Assembly (NCBI GenBank): GCA_021825585.1 | Contig: JAKAGT010000010.1 | Coordinates: 1-64,000, forward strand | Source: Bacteroidota bacterium | GTDB lineage: Bacteria; Bacteroidota; Ignavibacteria; Kryptoniales; JAKASW01 | Reading direction: 5' to 3' | DNA length: 64,000 bases | Part shown: positions 37,255-46,632 of the stretch, piece by piece | How the letters are laid out: each line of letters opens with the position of its first letter | Position numbering within the stretch: position 1 is the stretch's first letter | Position numbers and translations under genes: made by a program | The notes under the pieces: model-generated | Seen by the model: only the letters and a program-made list of their open reading frames with translations | The model's database searches: none | What the model was told of the DNA's origin: nothing

Positions 37255-38277
37255 GTGGACTTGAGAAGTGACACGGTCACGAAGCCGGGCGATGCAATGC
37301 GCAAGGCGATGTCCGAGGCGGAAGTCGGCGACGATGTGTTTGGCGAAGACCCGACGATAAATCGTCTGCAGGAAAAAGTAGCGGACCTTCTCGGCAAAGA
37401 AGCCGCCATATATGTACCAAGCGGGACAATGTCGAATCAACTGGCGCTCAAGACTCATACGAGTCCCGGAGATGAAGTCATCGTCGAGAAGGATTCGCAT
37501 ATTTTTAATTATGAATCGGCGGCACCTTCTCTGTTGTCCGGAATCCAGCTGAACCCCGTTCCCGGCACTCGGGGTCTAATGAATGCGGAGGGAGTCGAGG
37601 ACGCGATTCGCCCGGACGTTTACTACATGATGCCCACCAGGCTGGTGTGTGTGGAGAACACTCACAATCGCGGCGGCGGCTCGATCTATCCTATGAGACT
37701 CATCGAGGACATAAAGCAGGTCGCAGTCCGTCACAATTTGAAGTACCATCTGGACGGCGCCCGTTTGTGGAATGCCTCCATTGCCACGGGGATCAAGGTT
37801 TCGGAATACGCGACGCACTTTGATTCGGTCTCGGTCTGCCTGTCGAAAGGCCTGGGTGCTCCCGTGGGTTCAGTGCTTACCGGGACGCGTGAATACATAA
37901 ACAGGGCGCGCCGGTTCAGAAAAATTTTCGGTGGTGGAATGAGGCAGGCAGGAGTATTGGCTGCCGCAGGGCTTTACGCCCTGGAACACAATTTCCAGAG
38001 GCTCGCCGAAGACCACGAGAAGGCAAGGGTGTTCGCCCAGATCCTTTGCGATTCCAAACAGTATGAATTGAATATTGATCATGTTGAAACTAACATCGTG
38101 ATATTCGGCCTGAAGCCTCAGATGAAAACGGATAAATTTCTCGCCGATGCCAAATCACTCGGCGTCCTGCTGTCCGCCGGGACCGCCGGAAAAGTCCGCG
38201 CGGTTACGCACCTCGATGTGTCGATGGAAAACGTAAAGAAAGCTGCAGAGATTCTGGTGAATTATCGTGCCGAATGA
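37255..38277 (+). CDS. ltaE: Low-specificity L-threonine aldolase
   Basis: PLP enzyme cleaving threonine or allo-threonine to glycine and acetaldehyde; 340 residues. The N-terminus DLRSDTVTKPGDAMRKAM, GDDVFGEDPTINRLQ, CVENTHNRGGG, HLDGARLWNAS and the PLP Lys in SVCLSKGLGAPVGS are all standard. The start is unclear. GTG 37255 is 17 bases past AAGGAG (37232-37237). An in-frame ACG at 37246 lies at ideal spacing and would restore the usual M-N-Y/I-D-L beginning. An out-of-frame ATG 37238 opens an 8-codon peptide. Confidence 0.93.
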   Translation: MDLRSDTVTKPGDAMRKAMSEAEVGDDVFGEDPTINRLQEKVADLLGKEAAIYVPSGTMSNQLALKTHTSPGDEVIVEKDSHIFNYESAAPSLLSGIQLNPVPGTRGLMNAEGVEDAIRPDVYYMMPTRLVCVENTHNRGGGSIYPMRLIEDIKQVAVRHNLKYHLDGARLWNASIATGIKVSEYATHFDSVSVCLSKGLGAPVGSVLTGTREYINRARRFRKIFGGGMRQAGVLAAAGLYALEHNFQRLAEDHEKARVFAQILCDSKQYELNIDHVETNIVIFGLKPQMKTDKFLADAKSLGVLLSAGTAGKVRAVTHLDVSMENVKKAAEILVNYRAE

Positions 38278-38725
38278 TAGAGGTTCCGAATTATTCAACT
38301 TCAAATATTACCGGGAAGTCAGGACATACGAGATAGACATCCAGCAGGTGGTCCACAATGTCGTTTACTTCTACTACTTCGAAGAAGCCCGCATTGAATA
38401 TCTGAAGAAACTCGGCTTTCAGCTGAAGAAGGAAATCAATATCGACGGTGTCGAGTTCGTTGTTGCCCACAACGAAGCAGACTACCACGAAGCCGCCCAA
38501 CTCGGAGACCAGCTCACAATCTACGCACGGATTTCCAAGATCGGCCGGACCAGTTTCACCTTCGATTTGAAAATCGAAAGAGATAATGGGATTGAAATGT
38601 GCTCCGGACGCACGACGGTCGTGTCCATCGACAGGGCGTCCGGTCGCCCGACACCCATACCGACCCAGGTGAGGAAAGCGATGGAGGCTTTTGAAGGAGC
38701 GAGAGTAAATGCCGCCGCTGATTGA
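38267..38725 (+). CDS. Hotdog-fold acyl-CoA thioesterase (YbgC/FadM-like)
   Basis: A 152-residue 4HBT-type protein. TYEIDIQQVVHNVVYFYYFEEARIEYLKKLG matches the helix motif of YbgC-like thioesterases, in which a conserved Asp and the H-N-x-x-Y block line the active site, followed by the usual strands. Likely a short- or medium-chain acyl-CoA hydrolase; the substrate is not known. The gene overlaps its neighbours by 11 and 17 bases. Confidence 0.87.
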   Translation: MPNDRGSELFNFKYYREVRTYEIDIQQVVHNVVYFYYFEEARIEYLKKLGFQLKKEINIDGVEFVVAHNEADYHEAAQLGDQLTIYARISKIGRTSFTFDLKIERDNGIEMCSGRTTVVSIDRASGRPTPIPTQVRKAMEAFEGARVNAAAD

Positions 38726-40208
38726 ACGGGTGCCGACCCAACAGGAATTCGAACGCGCAAGACTGGAAGGGTACACCCATTATCCAATCGTGGTCGAGAT
38801 ACTTGAAGATATCTACACGCCCGTAGGGCTGTACATGCGCCTTCGTCTCACGGGAAACAACAGTTTCCTGCTTGAGAGCGCGGAGGGCGGGGAGCATATC
38901 GGGCGCTACTCATTCATGGGAGTCAATCCATTCGCTACCTTCATGGTTGAGGATGACACCGTGTCAATTACGATCGGCAACAATAAGAAGAGGATGACAG
39001 GGTCACCGGTTCAGGAGCTGAAGAGTTTCATTTCCCGGTTCAAGGTTTATCCCGTGGAGAACCTTCCCAGGTTCTCCGGCGGCGCCGTAGGTTACTTCGG
39101 CTATGACTTCGTGAGACATCTCGAGGCAATTCCGATGCGTGAATCGACGGAGAATCTGCCCGAGGTTCTCCTGAATTTCTACGATACGATTCTGGCGGTA
39201 GATAACCTCAAAAGGAGAGTACAATTAATCAATCTTGTACCCCTGAGCGACAAGCCGACCGAAACCGTGGACTTACTCAAGCAACAGCTGGATCACTTGC
39301 GCAAGATATCCTCCTACCTGGAAGCCAGGGAAGAATTGGCAGGGAAGCCCAAATGCAACGTTGGTGAGGCACGGTTCAACATCACCAAGTCGCGCTACGA
39401 AGAGATAATCAGGCGCGCGAAGGAATACATTATCGAAGGAGATATCTTCCAGGTTGTTCTATCCCAACGAGCGGAATTTGAGCTGAAGGGAGACCCTTTT
39501 CTCCTTTATCGCGGGGTGCGCGCACTCAACCCCTCTCCTTACATGTTCTACCTTGAATCCACCCCCGGAGACAAACGCATGGCGGTCATCGGATCGTCGC
39601 CCGAAATGTTCGTGAGGAAAGAAGGCAACACGATAGAGATGAGGCCTATCGCGGGCACAAAACCGCGTGGTGCCAATCAGGAAGAGGACGATAGGCTGAC
39701 ACGCGAATTGCTCACCGACGAGAAGGAGAAAGCAGAGCACGTAATGCTGGTCGACCTGGGCCGGAACGACATCGGACGGGTGGCATCAACGGGGAGCGTA
39801 CGCGTCAACAACTTCATGCACATCGAGAAGTTTTCACACGTGATGCACATAGTGTCTGACGTGGTCGGAACAATAGAAGAAGGACGAGACGCAATAGAAA
39901 CGCTCGCCGCTTGCTTTCCGGCAGGGACGCTCAGCGGGGCGCCGAAAGTGCGCGCGATGGAGATCATAACTGAATTGGAGGAAACGCGCAGGCAGGTTTA
40001 CGGAGGCGCAGTAGGCTACATCGACTTCAATTCGAATATGGATACATGCATAGCAATAAGGACTTTCGTTGTCGCCGGAGACACGGCCTACCTGCAGGCG
40101 GGAGCCGGTATCGTGTACGATTCGGATCCCGAACGCGAATACAACGAGTCCATCAACAAAATGAGGGCCAACCTCGAGGCACTGAAACTGCTGGACAACT
40201 TCCAATGA
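38709..40208 (+). CDS. trpE: Anthranilate synthase component I
   Basis: Converts chorismate to anthranilate with TrpG, starting tryptophan synthesis; 499 residues. Features are LLESAEGGEHIGRYSFMG (N-terminal regulatory loop), VVLSQRAEF, IEMRPIAGTKPRG and GTLSGAPKVRAMEII. Ala in PIAGT points to TrpE rather than PabB, which has Lys there. Four-base overlap with trpG. No trpD, C, F, B or A genes follow, so the rest of the pathway must be elsewhere. Confidence 0.94.
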   Translation: MPPLIERVPTQQEFERARLEGYTHYPIVVEILEDIYTPVGLYMRLRLTGNNSFLLESAEGGEHIGRYSFMGVNPFATFMVEDDTVSITIGNNKKRMTGSPVQELKSFISRFKVYPVENLPRFSGGAVGYFGYDFVRHLEAIPMRESTENLPEVLLNFYDTILAVDNLKRRVQLINLVPLSDKPTETVDLLKQQLDHLRKISSYLEAREELAGKPKCNVGEARFNITKSRYEEIIRRAKEYIIEGDIFQVVLSQRAEFELKGDPFLLYRGVRALNPSPYMFYLESTPGDKRMAVIGSSPEMFVRKEGNTIEMRPIAGTKPRGANQEEDDRLTRELLTDEKEKAEHVMLVDLGRNDIGRVASTGSVRVNNFMHIEKFSHVMHIVSDVVGTIEEGRDAIETLAACFPAGTLSGAPKVRAMEIITELEETRRQVYGGAVGYIDFNSNMDTCIAIRTFVVAGDTAYLQAGAGIVYDSDPEREYNESINKMRANLEALKLLDNFQ

Positions 40209-40774
40209 TACTGTTGATCGACAATTACGACTCGTTTACTTACAACCTTTATCAATATCTCACGGAACTTGGAGCGTCAGTCAGGGTTTCGCGGAATGAC
40301 AAGATAACCGTTGCCGACGTCCGCTCGGCTAAGCCGGAAGCAATTGTCATCTCACCGGGTCCGAAAACCCCCAGCGAAGCCGGAATTTCTGAAGGCATAA
40401 TAAAGGAGTTTTACAAGTCTGTTCCGATCCTCGGCGTTTGTCTCGGACACCAGGCGATAGGAGAAGTTTTCGGAGGCAGGGTGACAAAAGCACCGGTCCC
40501 AATGCACGGAAAGACTTCTCAGATAATTCACAATGGAAAGTCTGTTTTCACCTCTTTACCAATTCCGTTCCCGGCCACGAGATACCATTCGCTGGTCGTC
40601 TCAAACAAAGAAGTCCCTGAAGGGCTTGAAGTGATCGCATGGACTGAAGATGATCTCATCATGGGCCTAAGACACAGAAACTACCCGACCGTCGGTGTGC
40701 AATTTCATCCGGAGTCGGTGATGACCGAGAACGGCAAAATCCTGTTACAAAACTTTCTCGATGGAAGGATCTGA
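40205..40774 (+). CDS. trpG: Anthranilate synthase component II (glutamine amidotransferase)
   Basis: Class I glutamine amidotransferase of 189 residues supplying ammonia to TrpE. The N-terminal motif is LLIDNYDSFTYNLYQYL, the catalytic Cys lies in GVCLGHQAIGE and the His-Glu pair in GVQFHPESV. ATG 40205 overlaps the trpE stop (ATGA). The protein may double as PabA in folate synthesis, as in other bacteria. Confidence 0.95.
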   Translation: MILLIDNYDSFTYNLYQYLTELGASVRVSRNDKITVADVRSAKPEAIVISPGPKTPSEAGISEGIIKEFYKSVPILGVCLGHQAIGEVFGGRVTKAPVPMHGKTSQIIHNGKSVFTSLPIPFPATRYHSLVVSNKEVPEGLEVIAWTEDDLIMGLRHRNYPTVGVQFHPESVMTENGKILLQNFLDGRI

Positions 40775-40775
40775 T

Positions 40776-41480
40776 ATGAGCACAATTATAAACCATGGGT
40801 TGAACAACGACCGTCTCTCAATGATAGAAGCACAACAAAGAGATATCTGGAGGATATTCCAGATAATGGCGGAGTTCGTAGACGGCTTTGACTTACTTAG
40901 CAGGGCCGCTCCTGCAATTTCAATATTCGGGTCAGCCAGGATGAAACCCGGAAGCAAGTACTACGAGCTCACGAGAGAAGTGGCATATGAACTGGCGAAA
41001 ACGGGATATGCGATTGTCAGCGGCGGCGGCAGCGGACTGATGGAGGCGGCAAACCGCGGCGCGAAAGAGGCAGGAGGAGAGTCAATCGGATTGAACATCC
41101 AGCTTCCATTCGAGCAGAGACCTAACGAGTACATCGATCCCGACAAACTGATGACTTTTCAGCACTTCTTCGTCCGCAAGGTCATGTTCGTCAAGTATGC
41201 GCAAGGGTTTGTGGTGATGCCGGGCGGCTACGGCACTGTCGATGAGTTTTCAGAAGCCATAACTCTGATCCAGACCAATAAGACAAAAACATTCCCGGTC
41301 GTCCTGATGGGAAGCAGTTATTGGAAAAAGCTGCTCGAATGGATTAGAGAAACTGCCTTGCAGGAAGGCTGCATTTCAGAGAAGGATCTCGATATTTTTC
41401 ATGTATGCGATGAACCGAGCGAAGCTGTGCGAATAATTAAGGACTTTGGGATTCGTCATGGTTATGTCACGAACTTTTAA
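40776..41480 (+). CDS. LOG-family/TIGR00730 Rossmann protein
   Basis: Protein of 234 residues with GGGSGLMEAANRGA and PGGYGTVDEFSEAI, the signature of the LOG family (cytokinin-activating phosphoribohydrolase and nucleotide 5'-monophosphate nucleosidase YgdH/PpnN relatives). Older databases call these lysine-decarboxylase-like. The likely activity is removal of base from a nucleotide monophosphate. ATG 40776 is chosen because GGAAGGAT precedes it; an ATG at 40761 overlaps the trpG end. Confidence 0.85.
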   Translation: MSTIINHGLNNDRLSMIEAQQRDIWRIFQIMAEFVDGFDLLSRAAPAISIFGSARMKPGSKYYELTREVAYELAKTGYAIVSGGGSGLMEAANRGAKEAGGESIGLNIQLPFEQRPNEYIDPDKLMTFQHFFVRKVMFVKYAQGFVVMPGGYGTVDEFSEAITLIQTNKTKTFPVVLMGSSYWKKLLEWIRETALQEGCISEKDLDIFHVCDEPSEAVRIIKDFGIRHGYVTNF

Positions 41481-42636
41481 GGGAACTCTCGTTATTGCGT
41501 TACCTGTTGGATTGTTGTTCATTGCAATACTCGGCATTGCAACTCATGGTTTTGTTATCGGCGCGACTCATCTCCCGCTCAAAACAGAGCCCAGCCAAAA
41601 CACTGAGGATATAAGTCGACTTTCGCTTTACAGAATTCCCGACACGCTGAGTTTCTGCGGGGAGCGAATGCCCCTGGAAATTCCCGATGTGCGACAGAGA
41701 ATGGAACAGACCTTTTACGTGGAACTCTCCGACGCCCAGATCATTCTTGACCTGAAAAGGAGCACGGAATATTTTCCGTACATCGATCAGAAACTGCGCG
41801 ACATGAATCTCCCCACGGATTTGAAATATCTTCCCGTGGCGGAGAGCGCACTCCGGAATCTTGTCTCGTACAGGGGCGCAGCCGGGCTGTGGCAATTCAC
41901 TCCTGAAACTGCGCGACACTATGGCCTGATAGTGAACAATTATGTGGATGAAAGGTACAATTTTCGAAAGGCTACCGATGCCGCCCTTAAGTATCTCACG
42001 GATCTGGACAGCACCTTTGGCAGCTGGTCGCTTGCTGCGGCGGCATATAACATGGGAAGCGCGGGAGTCAAAGAGAGCCTGCACTACCAGATGGTCAAGA
42101 GCTACTATAGCCTGTACCTTAATGATGAAACCGCCCACTTCGTCTTCAGGATTGTCGCCTTGAAACAGATAATGTCACACTACAGGATGTACGGCTTTGA
42201 CTTGGAACCTTCCGATTTCTACAGCCCACCTGAGACAAAGCTCGTGGTTGTTACACACATCTATAATCTTGCAGCCTGGGCAAAACAGCAAGGTTCAAAC
42301 TACAAGGAATTGCGCGAGCTTAACCCATGGCTCATCAGCAGATCTCTTCCGGAAGGCACATGGGCCATCCAACTTCCCAAATACGCTCAACCATCCGTCT
42401 TTGCAGGGTCACCGCCCGTAGTCGAGGGCTTAACCGATACCATCACTACAACCGAGACCGCAAATACCCCGCTCATATACAGAGTTAAGATGGGTGATTC
42501 TCTGATCAGGATTGCCGACAATTATGGGGTCACGGTGAGCGATATTGTCGAGTGGAACGACCTTGGCCATAGAAAGGAACTCAGGATTGGGGAGAAACTG
42601 AAGATTTTCACGCATGGCCAGGATACCGAACAGTAA
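41458..42636 (+). CDS. Lytic transglycosylase with LysM domain (MltD-like)
   Basis: Exported murein hydrolase of about 392 residues. A signal or anchor lies at about 10-30. The SLT domain has the catalytic Glu in LPVAESALRNLVSYRGAAGLWQFTPETARHYG and the AAAAYNMGSAGV block. One LysM repeat at the C-terminus (YRVKMGDSLIRIADNYGVTVSDIVEWND) binds peptidoglycan. Starts inside the preceding LOG gene, overlapping it by 23 bases. The start is ambiguous: TTG 41446, ATG 41458 and ATG 41464 are in frame. I prefer 41458 because GGGA is well placed before it. Confidence 0.88.
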   Translation: MVMSRTFKGTLVIALPVGLLFIAILGIATHGFVIGATHLPLKTEPSQNTEDISRLSLYRIPDTLSFCGERMPLEIPDVRQRMEQTFYVELSDAQIILDLKRSTEYFPYIDQKLRDMNLPTDLKYLPVAESALRNLVSYRGAAGLWQFTPETARHYGLIVNNYVDERYNFRKATDAALKYLTDLDSTFGSWSLAAAAYNMGSAGVKESLHYQMVKSYYSLYLNDETAHFVFRIVALKQIMSHYRMYGFDLEPSDFYSPPETKLVVVTHIYNLAAWAKQQGSNYKELRELNPWLISRSLPEGTWAIQLPKYAQPSVFAGSPPVVEGLTDTITTTETANTPLIYRVKMGDSLIRIADNYGVTVSDIVEWNDLGHRKELRIGEKLKIFTHGQDTEQ

Positions 42637-43004
42637 CAGGCAACTGGCAGGTCTGGCTCTATCAACGCGCCGGAGAGAGTTCGCAGTACCATCGAGACAC
42701 CGCGCCTTTGAGCGCGGGACGGAGAAAGTAACCATCACTCAAATACCGGGGTAATCGCCGGTTTGCTTCAGATATTTGAAAAGGCTTATGGCGAGGCACG
42801 AATTATCACGATTCTATTTTGCCACTTCTCTTCCACAAATCGACGACACATTCATCACATACCAGCTTTTCTTCACAATTCCGTCAAAGAAAACGCTGAC
42901 TTAAACACACATCTGCAAGCACGAACATAATTTCCCGACTGTAGCCCCGAAGCACCCATGTCGCCGACCGGGCAGCAGCATTCAACTCAAAAAAGGAGAA
43001 CCAA
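42637..43004. other. Intergenic region of 368 bp with hairpins
   Basis: No coding frame stands out. CCGCGC/GCGCGG (about 42698-42715, loop CTTTGA) and ACCGG/CCGGT (about 42748-42765) can form hairpins; either may end transcription of the long run, but neither has a clear T-run. I compared the first part with the glycine riboswitch and found no fit. AAAGGAGAACCAA directly before ATG 43005 is a strong ribosome-binding site. Confidence 0.5.
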
Positions 43005-46000
43005 ATGATTACGGGACCAAAAAACTCGAATCACTTGAAAAGGCTCGCTCACAATTTACTTTTCCTGTGGTTAGGAGCTCTGGTATTCTGTCTTGGGAAC
43101 ATATCGGTTTCACAGGCCGCTCAAGGCAATGACACGACCGACATTATGCACAACATAAAATTCCGGAATATCGGACCTGCTGCCGCAGGCGGCAGAGTGA
43201 CTTCTGTTCTCGGCATTCCCGGTCAGCCGAACATTTACTACGTCGGTGGCGCCGGCGGCGGCGTATTCAAGACAACGGACGGTGGAATCTCGTGGAAGAA
43301 CGTTTTCAAGGACGAGCCATCTCTGTCAATCGGCGCGATGGCAATTGCACCTTCAAACCCAAATTACATCTGGGTCGGGACAGGCGAGGCTAATCTTCGA
43401 AACGATATCATAACAGGGAAGGGCGTCTTCTTTTCACCGGACGCGGGGAAGACGTGGCAGTATATGGGACTGAAGGATGTTGGGCAGATATCACGCATCG
43501 CCATCAGTTCCTCCGACCCCAACGACGTCTTCGTCGCAGCAATTGGACACGCGTGGGCACCGAATCCGGAGCGCGGCATATTTCGCACAACCGACGGCGG
43601 CAAGACCTGGGAGAAGGTTCTTTTCGTCAATGATACGACGGGTGCGTCCGATCTCGTAATGGATCCAGGAAATCCAAAGGTCCTCTTCGCAGCTATGTGG
43701 CAAGCGGTCCGACATCCATGGGCCCTTGACGACGGCGGTCCTGGCAGCGGCATATACCGAACCACCGACGGCGGCACGACCTGGAAGAAGCTTACCAAAG
43801 GGCTGCCGAAGGGCCCGCTGGGACGTATCGCCCTCGCCGCTGCACCAAGCAACCCGAACCACATTTATGCACTCATGGAATCCAAAACGGGAATGCTCTG
43901 GAGTTCGGAAGACCTCGGCGACCACTGGACTATGGTGACCAACAATCATGAGCTCGACGTCAGGCCGTTCTACTTCTCGCGCGTTGTTGTCTCGCCGGAC
44001 AACCAGAATGAACTCTACTTCATGTCCTTTCTCATAACAAAATCTACGGACGGCGGTAAGACCGTGAAGAGTATTAACGGCGGAGTTCACGTCGACCATC
44101 ACGATCTCTGGATAGATCCGAAGGATCCCGACCGTATGATAGATGGGAATGACGGCGGCGCTTACGTGACGGTCGATGGCGGAAAGACGTGGCGTTTCAT
44201 GAACAACCTGCCGGTTGAGGAGTTTTACCAGGTTGCGGTCGATGACAGTCATCCGTTCAATATCGGAGGAGGCCTGCAGGACAATAATGCGTGGTACGGA
44301 GTCTCCACGAACCTATACGGAGGCGGAGTCACCGGCCAGGACTGGTTCCCGGTGGCCGGAGGAGATGGACAGTACGTTGTGCCGGCGCCCAGCGACCCGA
44401 ACATCGTTTACGCGGAAGCACAGAACGGCTGGATGAAGAGACTCAATCTTAAAACAGGACTCTGGCAATACGTACGTCCGTACATGTGGGACGCTCCCGA
44501 CATGCCTCCTTCAAAGCTGAAATACAGGTTCAACTGGACAACTCCCATAGCCGTATCCTATACGGATCCGAACGAGGTTTTCGTAGGAGCAAATGTCCTG
44601 TTTAGAACATTCGATGGCGGGGCACATTGGACAGTGATAAGTCCGGACCTAACCCGGAATGACAAGTCAAAGCAACATGCGAGCGGTGGAAATATAAACC
44701 TCGACATCAGCGGAGCGGAAAATTTCGATACCATACTCTCGATCGGAATTTCGCCGCTTGATTCCAACCTGATTTGGATTGGTACAGACGACGGCCTGGT
44801 ACAGGTAACTCGGGACGGCGGAAGGCACTGGGAAGATGTGGCGAAGAATATCCCGCACCTTCCAGAATGGGGACGCATATACCAAATCGAACCTTCTCCG
44901 TTCAATCCCGGTTTCTGCTACATCTCCGTCGACTTCCATGAACTCGACAACAACAAACCGTACGTGTTTAAGACAGAAAATTACGGGAAGTCATGGACTT
45001 CAATTACAGGCAATCTTCCTGAGGGGTACCCGGTTCATGTGGTCAGGGAAGACCCGAATAAGCGCGGTTTCCTTGTGGCGGGAACTGATAACGGCCTGTT
45101 CTACTCCCGAAACGACGGAAGAGACTGGGTAAGACTGAAAAGCAATTTCCCGACCGTTTGCGTGTACGACCTCAAGTTCGTGAAATCGAACCACGATCTC
45201 GTCGTCGCAACACACGGACGCGGAATCTTCGTCCTTGACAACATCACGCCGCTCGAAGAATTCAATAACGGCATTAAAGATGATCACTTCCATCTTTTCA
45301 GCACTCTCCCTGCTTACATGTATCACATTTGGAATCGGGACGCTTTCAACGACCTCAGCACCTATTCCGCCCCGAATGCACCCATGGGCGCGATGATCGA
45401 TTACTACTTGAAAGACACGGTGAGCACCACTCCAAAGGAAAAGAAAGAGCATGAAACTCCCGTGAAGATCGTGATAACCGACCAGGCGGGAAACGAGGTG
45501 GCGACCGTATACGGACCGGCCAAGAAAGGTTTCAACAGGTACGTCTGGAACATGCGGTACCAGAGCCCTGGAATTCTGAAGATAGACAAGAAAAGGGCTG
45601 CAAAAGAAAACCCGTATTCCACAGGCGGGCCGATGGTTACGCCCGGGACCTACAATATTGCCGTAACATTTGACGGCCGTACGCAGGATACGCATGTGGA
45701 GTTGAACCCTGACCCGAGACTGAATGTGCCTTCTGATTATTTCACTTCCAACCTGAAGGCGGGTCTTGTTGCCAGAAATAGTTCAACAGCGCTGAATGAA
45801 ATGATGAACCGTATCGAAAGCATCCAGAACCAGATCGCCACCATCAGGCAATCCCTTGCAACCGATGAGCAAGGGATAAAGGATGGAAAATACAAGTCAG
45901 TCCTCGATGGGATGACCGCCCTTGATAAGAAGTTGACATCGCTCAAAGACACCCTTTACACAAGGTCCGTCCAGCACGACGTCGGCGAGGACGACATTCA

Positions 46001-46241
46001 CGATTTCACTCATTTTCATTCGCGCCTCACCGGGCTCCTTTACAACTTCATGGTGCCTTACAATGGAGTACCGACGGAAGTCGTCATGCATCACACAGAC
46101 CAGTTGGAGAAGCTCCTCGGTGTGTATCTGGGTCAGTTCAACGATATTCTGACGACGGATATACCGGTGTTTAACAACGCGGCACAGAGTGCTGGCACGC
46201 CCACAATATTCGGCGGGCCGACGATAGAAGTGAAGAAATAA
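43005..46241 (+). CDS. Large exported BNR/sortilin-like beta-propeller protein
   Basis: A 1078-residue protein with a signal peptide (about 15-40). The following 700 residues hold repeated Asp-box sequences (FKTTDGGISW, FRTTDGGKTWEK, YRTTDGGTTWKK, YVTVDGGKTWR, QVTRDGGRHWED), so two seven-blade propellers of the VPS10/BNR type are likely. A C-terminal part (about 800-1078) has an Ig-like region (TDQAGNEVATVYGPAKKGFNRYVWNMRY) then helices. Databases often name such proteins glycosyl hydrolase or sortilin-like; no catalytic residues are evident to me. It is probably cell-surface or periplasmic. Confidence 0.85.
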   Translation: MITGPKNSNHLKRLAHNLLFLWLGALVFCLGNISVSQAAQGNDTTDIMHNIKFRNIGPAAAGGRVTSVLGIPGQPNIYYVGGAGGGVFKTTDGGISWKNVFKDEPSLSIGAMAIAPSNPNYIWVGTGEANLRNDIITGKGVFFSPDAGKTWQYMGLKDVGQISRIAISSSDPNDVFVAAIGHAWAPNPERGIFRTTDGGKTWEKVLFVNDTTGASDLVMDPGNPKVLFAAMWQAVRHPWALDDGGPGSGIYRTTDGGTTWKKLTKGLPKGPLGRIALAAAPSNPNHIYALMESKTGMLWSSEDLGDHWTMVTNNHELDVRPFYFSRVVVSPDNQNELYFMSFLITKSTDGGKTVKSINGGVHVDHHDLWIDPKDPDRMIDGNDGGAYVTVDGGKTWRFMNNLPVEEFYQVAVDDSHPFNIGGGLQDNNAWYGVSTNLYGGGVTGQDWFPVAGGDGQYVVPAPSDPNIVYAEAQNGWMKRLNLKTGLWQYVRPYMWDAPDMPPSKLKYRFNWTTPIAVSYTDPNEVFVGANVLFRTFDGGAHWTVISPDLTRNDKSKQHASGGNINLDISGAENFDTILSIGISPLDSNLIWIGTDDGLVQVTRDGGRHWEDVAKNIPHLPEWGRIYQIEPSPFNPGFCYISVDFHELDNNKPYVFKTENYGKSWTSITGNLPEGYPVHVVREDPNKRGFLVAGTDNGLFYSRNDGRDWVRLKSNFPTVCVYDLKFVKSNHDLVVATHGRGIFVLDNITPLEEFNNGIKDDHFHLFSTLPAYMYHIWNRDAFNDLSTYSAPNAPMGAMIDYYLKDTVSTTPKEKKEHETPVKIVITDQAGNEVATVYGPAKKGFNRYVWNMRYQSPGILKIDKKRAAKENPYSTGGPMVTPGTYNIAVTFDGRTQDTHVELNPDPRLNVPSDYFTSNLKAGLVARNSSTALNEMMNRIESIQNQIATIRQSLATDEQGIKDGKYKSVLDGMTALDKKLTSLKDTLYTRSVQHDVGEDDIHDFTHFHSRLTGLLYNFMVPYNGVPTEVVMHHTDQLEKLLGVYLGQFNDILTTDIPVFNNAAQSAGTPTIFGGPTIEVKK

Positions 46242-46255
46242 CTCCATTGCATTAT

Positions 46256-46293
46256 TGAGCGGCGGAGGAAGGAGATAAACTCCGCCGCTCAAA
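46256..46293. terminator. Strong hairpin after the BNR gene
   Basis: A 13-bp perfect stem TTGAGCGGCGGAG (46256-46268) with CTCCGCCGCTCAA (46281-46293), 15 bases after the stop. No T-run follows; AAAACC comes next. Termination is likely but not proven. Confidence 0.6.
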
Positions 46294-46511
46294 ACCTATC
46301 CGTAAATGAATTCGCAGTCATGCCTAATGTTACAGAATCAGTGTTATGTTACCTAACGGAATCCCGGCTGCAATGCCGCACGACGTCATTTCACTCCACA
46401 AAACACCTCTCAGAACTCCCCAATTACCTCTCCCCCGGTGTTATCATGGAACCGCATCCCTCTTTTGCAAACAGGAACTTGGCATCGAGCTTAATATGGA
46501 ACTGCTTTACC

Positions 46512-46540
46512 TTGCATTCACGGCGGCTATCACATAAATT
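46512..46540 (+). promoter_or_regulatory. Possible promoter of the thiamine operon
   Basis: TTGCAT (46512-46517), a 17-base gap, TAAATT (46535-46540). Both boxes match sigma-70 only partly. The predicted transcript would begin near 46547, right at the 5' edge of the riboswitch core. The stretch 46294-46511 before it holds nothing I can name. Confidence 0.3.
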
Positions 46541-46547
46541 ACTTCTG

Positions 46548-46632
46548 TCCGTTAGGGGTGCTACTCCGGTACGATCGGAGCGGCTGAGAAAAAACCCTAC
46601 GAACCTGATCTGGGTAATACCAGCGTGTGCGC
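46548..46632 (+). promoter_or_regulatory. TPP riboswitch (THI element)
   Basis: The aptamer core is plain: TAGGGGTGCTACTCCGG, the CTGAGA T-loop at about 46583-46588, ACCCTA closing P2 with TAGGG, then CGAACCTGATCTGGGTAATACCAGCG. This is the highly conserved TPP-binding segment. A GC-rich hairpin (TGTGCGC/GCGCGCA, about 46625-46643) and a second CCCGC/GCGGG hairpin follow before the ATG at 46783, and may act as the expression platform. The usual AGGGA after GCG and a clear P1 stem are not visible. Known logic: TPP binding lowers expression. Confidence 0.92.

Noticed and set aside
42641-42735. Possible glycine-type riboswitch before the BNR gene
   Set aside because: GGAGAGA is present, but the conserved GCCGAAGG-GCAA part is missing and the following gene is unrelated.
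43005-46241. Glycoside hydrolase activity for the BNR protein
   Set aside because: Asp-box repeats alone do not show catalysis; no sialidase active-site set was found.
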